This document shows positions 60,793-64,000 of a stretch of DNA of 64,000 nt, one piece after another. The notes below the pieces were generated by a model. That model was given only the letters and a program-made list of their open reading frames with translations. It was not told where the DNA came from and searched no databases. Origin of the DNA: Flavobacteriales bacterium (GTDB lineage: Bacteria; Bacteroidota; Bacteroidia; Flavobacteriales_D; Parvicellaceae); contig JAOASC010000043.1 in assembly GCA_025210295.1 (NCBI GenBank), positions 1-64,000 of the forward strand, given 5' to 3'. The position numbers were made by a program, and so were the translations under genes. Each line of letters starts with the position of its first letter. Position 1 is the first letter of the stretch.

Positions 60793-61959
60793 ATGCATAT
60801 CCTTTTATTAACAGATGGCATAACTCCCTTTGTTACGGGAGGTATGCAGAGACATTCCGCTAACCTGGCAAAATATTTTACTTTACAAGGAGTAAAGGTG
60901 TCTCTTGTTCATTGTGTAGGAGATGGTGAACAGTTGCCTAGTGATGAGGAAGTTAATTTTGCATTGTTTGGTAATCAGGATCAACAACTTTATAAAATCT
61001 ATTCATTTAATTTTCCTAAGAAAGGAAAAATGATTGGTCATTATATCAGAAATTCTTATTTGTACTCAAAGCAAATTTTTGAAGCATTAGATTTCTCTGA
61101 TGTAGATTTTGTGTATGCAAAAGGGTTTTCGGGCTGGTATTTTTTAGAGCAAAAAAGTAAAAATAGACTATTACCTCCAATTGGTGTGAAGTTTCATGGT
61201 TATGAAATGTTTCAATTACAAAAAAGCTTTAAGCAGCGATTAAAAAGTTTTCTCTTGAAAGGGCCTACGATATGGAATAATGAACATGCGGATTATATTT
61301 TTTCTTACGGTGGTAAGATAACGGAGTTAATTATAGAAAATATTACTTTTCCTGAGAAGAATATCTTAGAGTTCCCATCCGGGCTTGATAATGAATGGTT
61401 GAGAACAACACCAATAAGTGTTGAAGAAGAAGCACCTTTAAGATTTGTTTTTATAGGCCGTTATGAAACCCGAAAAGGGGTGAAAGAGTTAAATAGTGCG
61501 ATTCAAACTATTTTATTGAAGAAAGTAGAATTTGAGTTTCATTTTATAGGGCCAATACCTGAGGAAGCTAAAGTAAAACACCCTAAAATTACTTACCATG
61601 GAGAAATTAGCGATAAATCAAAAATGGTTAAGCTTATCGATACAATGGATGTTTTGGTTTGTCCGAGTCATTCAGAAGGAATGCCTAATGTGATCCTAGA
61701 GGGAATGGCGAGAGGATTAGCGATTTTGGCTACAGATGTAGGAGCTGTTGAATTTATAGTTGATGAATCAAATGGGAGGATTATTCCTCCGTTAAACCAG
61801 CAATTATTAGAGGAAAGTTTAGTTGAGTTTTTAATGTTGTCCAAAGTTGAATTGAAGAAGAAGAAGAAGAAGTCTCTGTCTAAAATTCAAAATGAATATC
61901 TTTGGGAGAAGTTAGCTATTGCTATGCTAAAAAAAATAAGTGAGCTAAAGAAGAAATAA
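60793..61959 (+). CDS. Family 4 glycosyltransferase
   Basis: 388 residues, GT-B fold. The N-terminal glycine-rich segment GITPFVTGGMQRHSANLAKY binds the acceptor. In the C-terminal half LRFVFIGRYETRKGVKELN and SHSEGMPNVILEGMARG carry the E-x7-E nucleotide-sugar site. It is probably a cytoplasmic enzyme in capsule or O-antigen assembly. It starts a plus-strand cluster with a polymerase and another GT4. Donor sugar unknown. The basic run KKKKKK near its end is unremarkable. Confidence 0.88.
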   Translation: MHILLLTDGITPFVTGGMQRHSANLAKYFTLQGVKVSLVHCVGDGEQLPSDEEVNFALFGNQDQQLYKIYSFNFPKKGKMIGHYIRNSYLYSKQIFEALDFSDVDFVYAKGFSGWYFLEQKSKNRLLPPIGVKFHGYEMFQLQKSFKQRLKSFLLKGPTIWNNEHADYIFSYGGKITELIIENITFPEKNILEFPSGLDNEWLRTTPISVEEEAPLRFVFIGRYETRKGVKELNSAIQTILLKKVEFEFHFIGPIPEEAKVKHPKITYHGEISDKSKMVKLIDTMDVLVCPSHSEGMPNVILEGMARGLAILATDVGAVEFIVDESNGRIIPPLNQQLLEESLVEFLMLSKVELKKKKKKSLSKIQNEYLWEKLAIAMLKKISELKKK

Positions 61960-62026
61960 CGTTTTTAGCTGGGGGAATTATTTAGTGCATTAAAATAAGC
62001 GAAAAAGAAATAGACAAAAAAAGGAA

Positions 62027-63316
62027 GTGAAAGAAGTTAATTATACAAAAGTCTCTAAGTGGGTTGAGATCCTGATATTTCTTTCAGTATTTATTAACTC
62101 CTATGTATTCTTTAAGTATCCTTTTGAAGGTTATTTCTATTATTTGATTTTTTTAGCTTTGATTCCCTTATTTGTTCTAAAATATGGCTACCCTCAATAT
62201 TTGGTAAAACTATTTTTTTGGTTCTTGGCTGTTGGTGGAACTTTTGTGCTCTCTGGTTATTACCAAATGTTTGACTTTATCAAGGTTTTTGGAGGAATGT
62301 TCATGTCGTTCACTTTTTACCATTATGTCTTAAAGTATTATAAGTTTAATTTATTACAAGTTTTTAGTGTCTATTTAAAGTGGTCTTATATTGTAGCTTT
62401 GATAGGAGTAGTTCAAGCTGCGTCTTATCTTGTTGGCTTTGAGTATGGGTACAACTTTAGGTGGTTGTTAAACAAATGGGGAGTAGCGGAAGGTGGTTTG
62501 ATGGGAATTAGAATTAATAGTGTTTTTTCAGAGCCATCAGGTTTGGCAGCGGCATTGGCTCCTGCCGTTTTTGTGGCCGTCTACAACTTAATGCATAAAA
62601 AGAATTTTGTTTTAAGTAAACGAGCTTCTATAACCATTTTAATCATCTATATCATTTCGGGATCATCCACAGCATATATTGGAATATTATTGATTTTTAT
62701 ATTAATTTCAATGAGTATTAAATTTAGATATTTATTAATGGGGATAATTGGAGGAAGTATCATATTATTTTCTTTTTACAATGTTTCAAATGACTTTAAA
62801 TCAAGAGTTGATAGTTCAATAGGATTGTGGATATATCAAGACTATACTATAGATAATACCAATACTTCGAGTTTTGTTTTGTATAATAATATTCATGTAG
62901 CGATTGAAAGTTTTAAAGAGTATCCTTTGTTTGGAACTGGTTTAGGCTCTTATAGTGTTGCTTATCAAAAGCATTCATTGACGAAGAATGTAGAGGTCAT
63001 TGCGTACAATTTTGAATTTAATACATCAGATGGGAATTCGCTGTTGGTAAGAATGCTTGTAGAGCTAGGAGGGGGTGGAGTGTTTTTCTTTTTTCTACTC
63101 TTAGTAAGAGGTTTTATTTATCTAAGGATAGAAGAAGAGTTTTTAACGTATAAAATAATCAGTCAGGCAATTTTAGTTCTGATTTTTCTAAATTTGATGC
63201 GACAAGGGAATTATTTTTTGAATGGGTTTCCATTATTTGTCTTGATATACTACTATAACTGGAAGCAGTATCGAGAAGCACTTAGAGAAAAGGAAAATAG
63301 TATTGAACATGAATAA
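62027..63316 (+). CDS. O-antigen polymerase (Wzy)-like membrane protein
   Basis: 429 residues, about 11 membrane helices, with a long periplasmic loop (about 255-320) containing FKEYPLFGTGLGSYS, the signature region of Wzy/WaaL-type proteins. It starts at GTG (62027); no ATG, TTG or other GTG exists between the in-frame stop at 61991 and this codon. It probably polymerises lipid-linked repeat units in the periplasm. It overlaps the next GT gene by 8 nt. Confidence 0.8.
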   Translation: MKEVNYTKVSKWVEILIFLSVFINSYVFFKYPFEGYFYYLIFLALIPLFVLKYGYPQYLVKLFFWFLAVGGTFVLSGYYQMFDFIKVFGGMFMSFTFYHYVLKYYKFNLLQVFSVYLKWSYIVALIGVVQAASYLVGFEYGYNFRWLLNKWGVAEGGLMGIRINSVFSEPSGLAAALAPAVFVAVYNLMHKKNFVLSKRASITILIIYIISGSSTAYIGILLIFILISMSIKFRYLLMGIIGGSIILFSFYNVSNDFKSRVDSSIGLWIYQDYTIDNTNTSSFVLYNNIHVAIESFKEYPLFGTGLGSYSVAYQKHSLTKNVEVIAYNFEFNTSDGNSLLVRMLVELGGGGVFFFFLLLVRGFIYLRIEEEFLTYKIISQAILVLIFLNLMRQGNYFLNGFPLFVLIYYYNWKQYREALREKENSIEHE

Positions 63317-64000
63317 AAAAGTTTTGTTTTTGTATACAGAGTTGGCTGGGTATACCATTAATTGCATGAAAAAAGCCATGGAAAAACATGAAGGGGTATC
63401 CATTTCTGTTATTCGTTGGCCCATAGCAAATGAGGCCCCTTTTCAGTTCGATTTTGGAAAAATAAAACAATATTTGCGAAGTGATTTTACAAATGAGTCT
63501 ATGCTACATTTGATTAAAGAAGAGCAAATAGATTTGGTCGTTTGTTCTGGTTGGATAGATAAAGATTATGTAAAAGTTTGTAGAGCAATAAAAAACAAAA
63601 TACCTACGGTACTATTAATAGATAATCAATGGAATGGGAGTCTTAAGCAACAAATAGCAAAGCTATTAAGTTCTTTTTTGATACAGAGAAATTTTACTCA
63701 TGCTTGGGTTCCAGGTGAAAAACAAAAGAAGTTTACGATCAATTTAGGGTTTCCGTCTGAAGCAATACAAAAGTATTTATATGTGGCAGATACCACTTTG
63801 TTTAAAAAGTATTATGATGAATTTAAATTACTAAAAGAAAAAAAATTCCCCAAGCGCTTTTTGTATGTTGGTAGATATGTAAAACACAAAGGTATTTATG
63901 ACTTGTGGAATGCTTTTGAACAACTCCATCAAGAAACAGAAAATGATTGGGAGCTTTGGTGCGTAGGAACAGGTGAGGAGTTTGAGAATAGAAAAATACA
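63309..64000 (+). CDS. Glycosyltransferase, GT4-like (3'-truncated by the window)
   Basis: The open frame from the ATG at 63309 runs to the window end (about 230 residues visible). KKVLFLYTELAGYTINCMKK is the N-terminal strand, and FLYVGRYVKHKGIYDLWNAF starts the C-terminal nucleotide-sugar domain typical of GT4. It overlaps the Wzy-like gene by 8 nt, so it is co-transcribed. The catalytic E-x7-E region lies beyond the window. It is likely part of the second surface-glycan locus. Confidence 0.8.
   Translation, partial: MNKKVLFLYTELAGYTINCMKKAMEKHEGVSISVIRWPIANEAPFQFDFGKIKQYLRSDFTNESMLHLIKEEQIDLVVCSGWIDKDYVKVCRAIKNKIPTVLLIDNQWNGSLKQQIAKLLSSFLIQRNFTHAWVPGEKQKKFTINLGFPSEAIQKYLYVADTTLFKKYYDEFKLLKEKKFPKRFLYVGRYVKHKGIYDLWNAFEQLHQETENDWELWCVGTGEEFENRKI

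Noticed and set aside
1-64000. tRNA, rRNA, insertion sequences, integrases or attachment sites
   Set aside because: None recognised in the intergenic stretches or as coding genes; all gaps over 100 nt were read for them.

Overview
This window is AT-rich DNA from a member of the Bacteroidota, most likely a flavobacterium-like (Flavobacteriales) lineage. The evidence is several proteins with type IX secretion (T9SS) C-terminal sorting domains, SprB-like repeats, two DUF6089/PorG-like barrels, DUF4296, lipoprotein signals of Bacteroidota style, no obvious Shine-Dalgarno sites, and repeated matches to the Bacteroidota -7 promoter element TAnnTTTG. I see no rRNA, tRNA, CRISPR array, transposase or prophage genes, so this looks like ordinary chromosome with accessory surface-glycan and secreted-protein patches.

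Layout. 1-290 is the tail of an OmpA-like gene. 440-13098 is a surface-glycan block: a YfhO-like membrane protein, a GT2 glycosyltransferase, a GPSL-motif (MptE/GT42-like) candidate transferase, a complete CMP-pseudaminic acid pathway (pseB, pseC, pseF, pseG, pseH, pseI) with an extra ATP-grasp enzyme inserted before pseI, and a Wzx-type flippase. 13095-18495 (minus strand) holds a photolyase and the fatty-acid initiation genes accC, accB, fabH and plsX. 18614-24207 holds pyrC and carB with three small lipoprotein genes between them. 24281-29081 (minus) holds a basic/acidic coiled-coil pair, then an ECF sigma factor with an unusual giant anti-sigma-like membrane protein that ends in a T9SS type B sorting domain. 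29225-37647 holds trmB, a secreted trypsin-like protease, an operon of parvulin-type periplasmic chaperones, and guaB. 37831-43194 holds an MsbA-like exporter, recQ and a T9SS cargo protein.

43592-48591 is a tandem family of secreted FISUMP-domain proteins (four domains in three genes), the first with a recent 165-bp triplication. 48596-56266 (minus) places a menaquinone unit (menD, isochorismate synthase, hotdog thioesterase) directly behind a 1426-aa secreted metalloprotease with SprB-like repeats. 56428-60641 holds a response regulator, two PorG-like barrels, an NAD kinase that appears to start at ATT, and a CBS-domain protein. 60793-64000 opens a second glycan locus (GT4, Wzy-like polymerase, GT4 cut by the window end).

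How it works together: the Pse genes make an activated nonulosonic acid, the GPSL-motif protein is the best candidate to transfer it, and Wzx moves the finished glycan across the inner membrane. The parvulin operon and PorG-like proteins fit heavy outer-membrane and T9SS traffic, whose cargo (protease, metalloprotease, small T9SS protein) is encoded nearby. The sigma/anti-sigma pair is the strongest candidate for an undescribed system, because an inner-membrane anti-sigma factor carrying a T9SS sorting signal could couple gene expression to secretion status.
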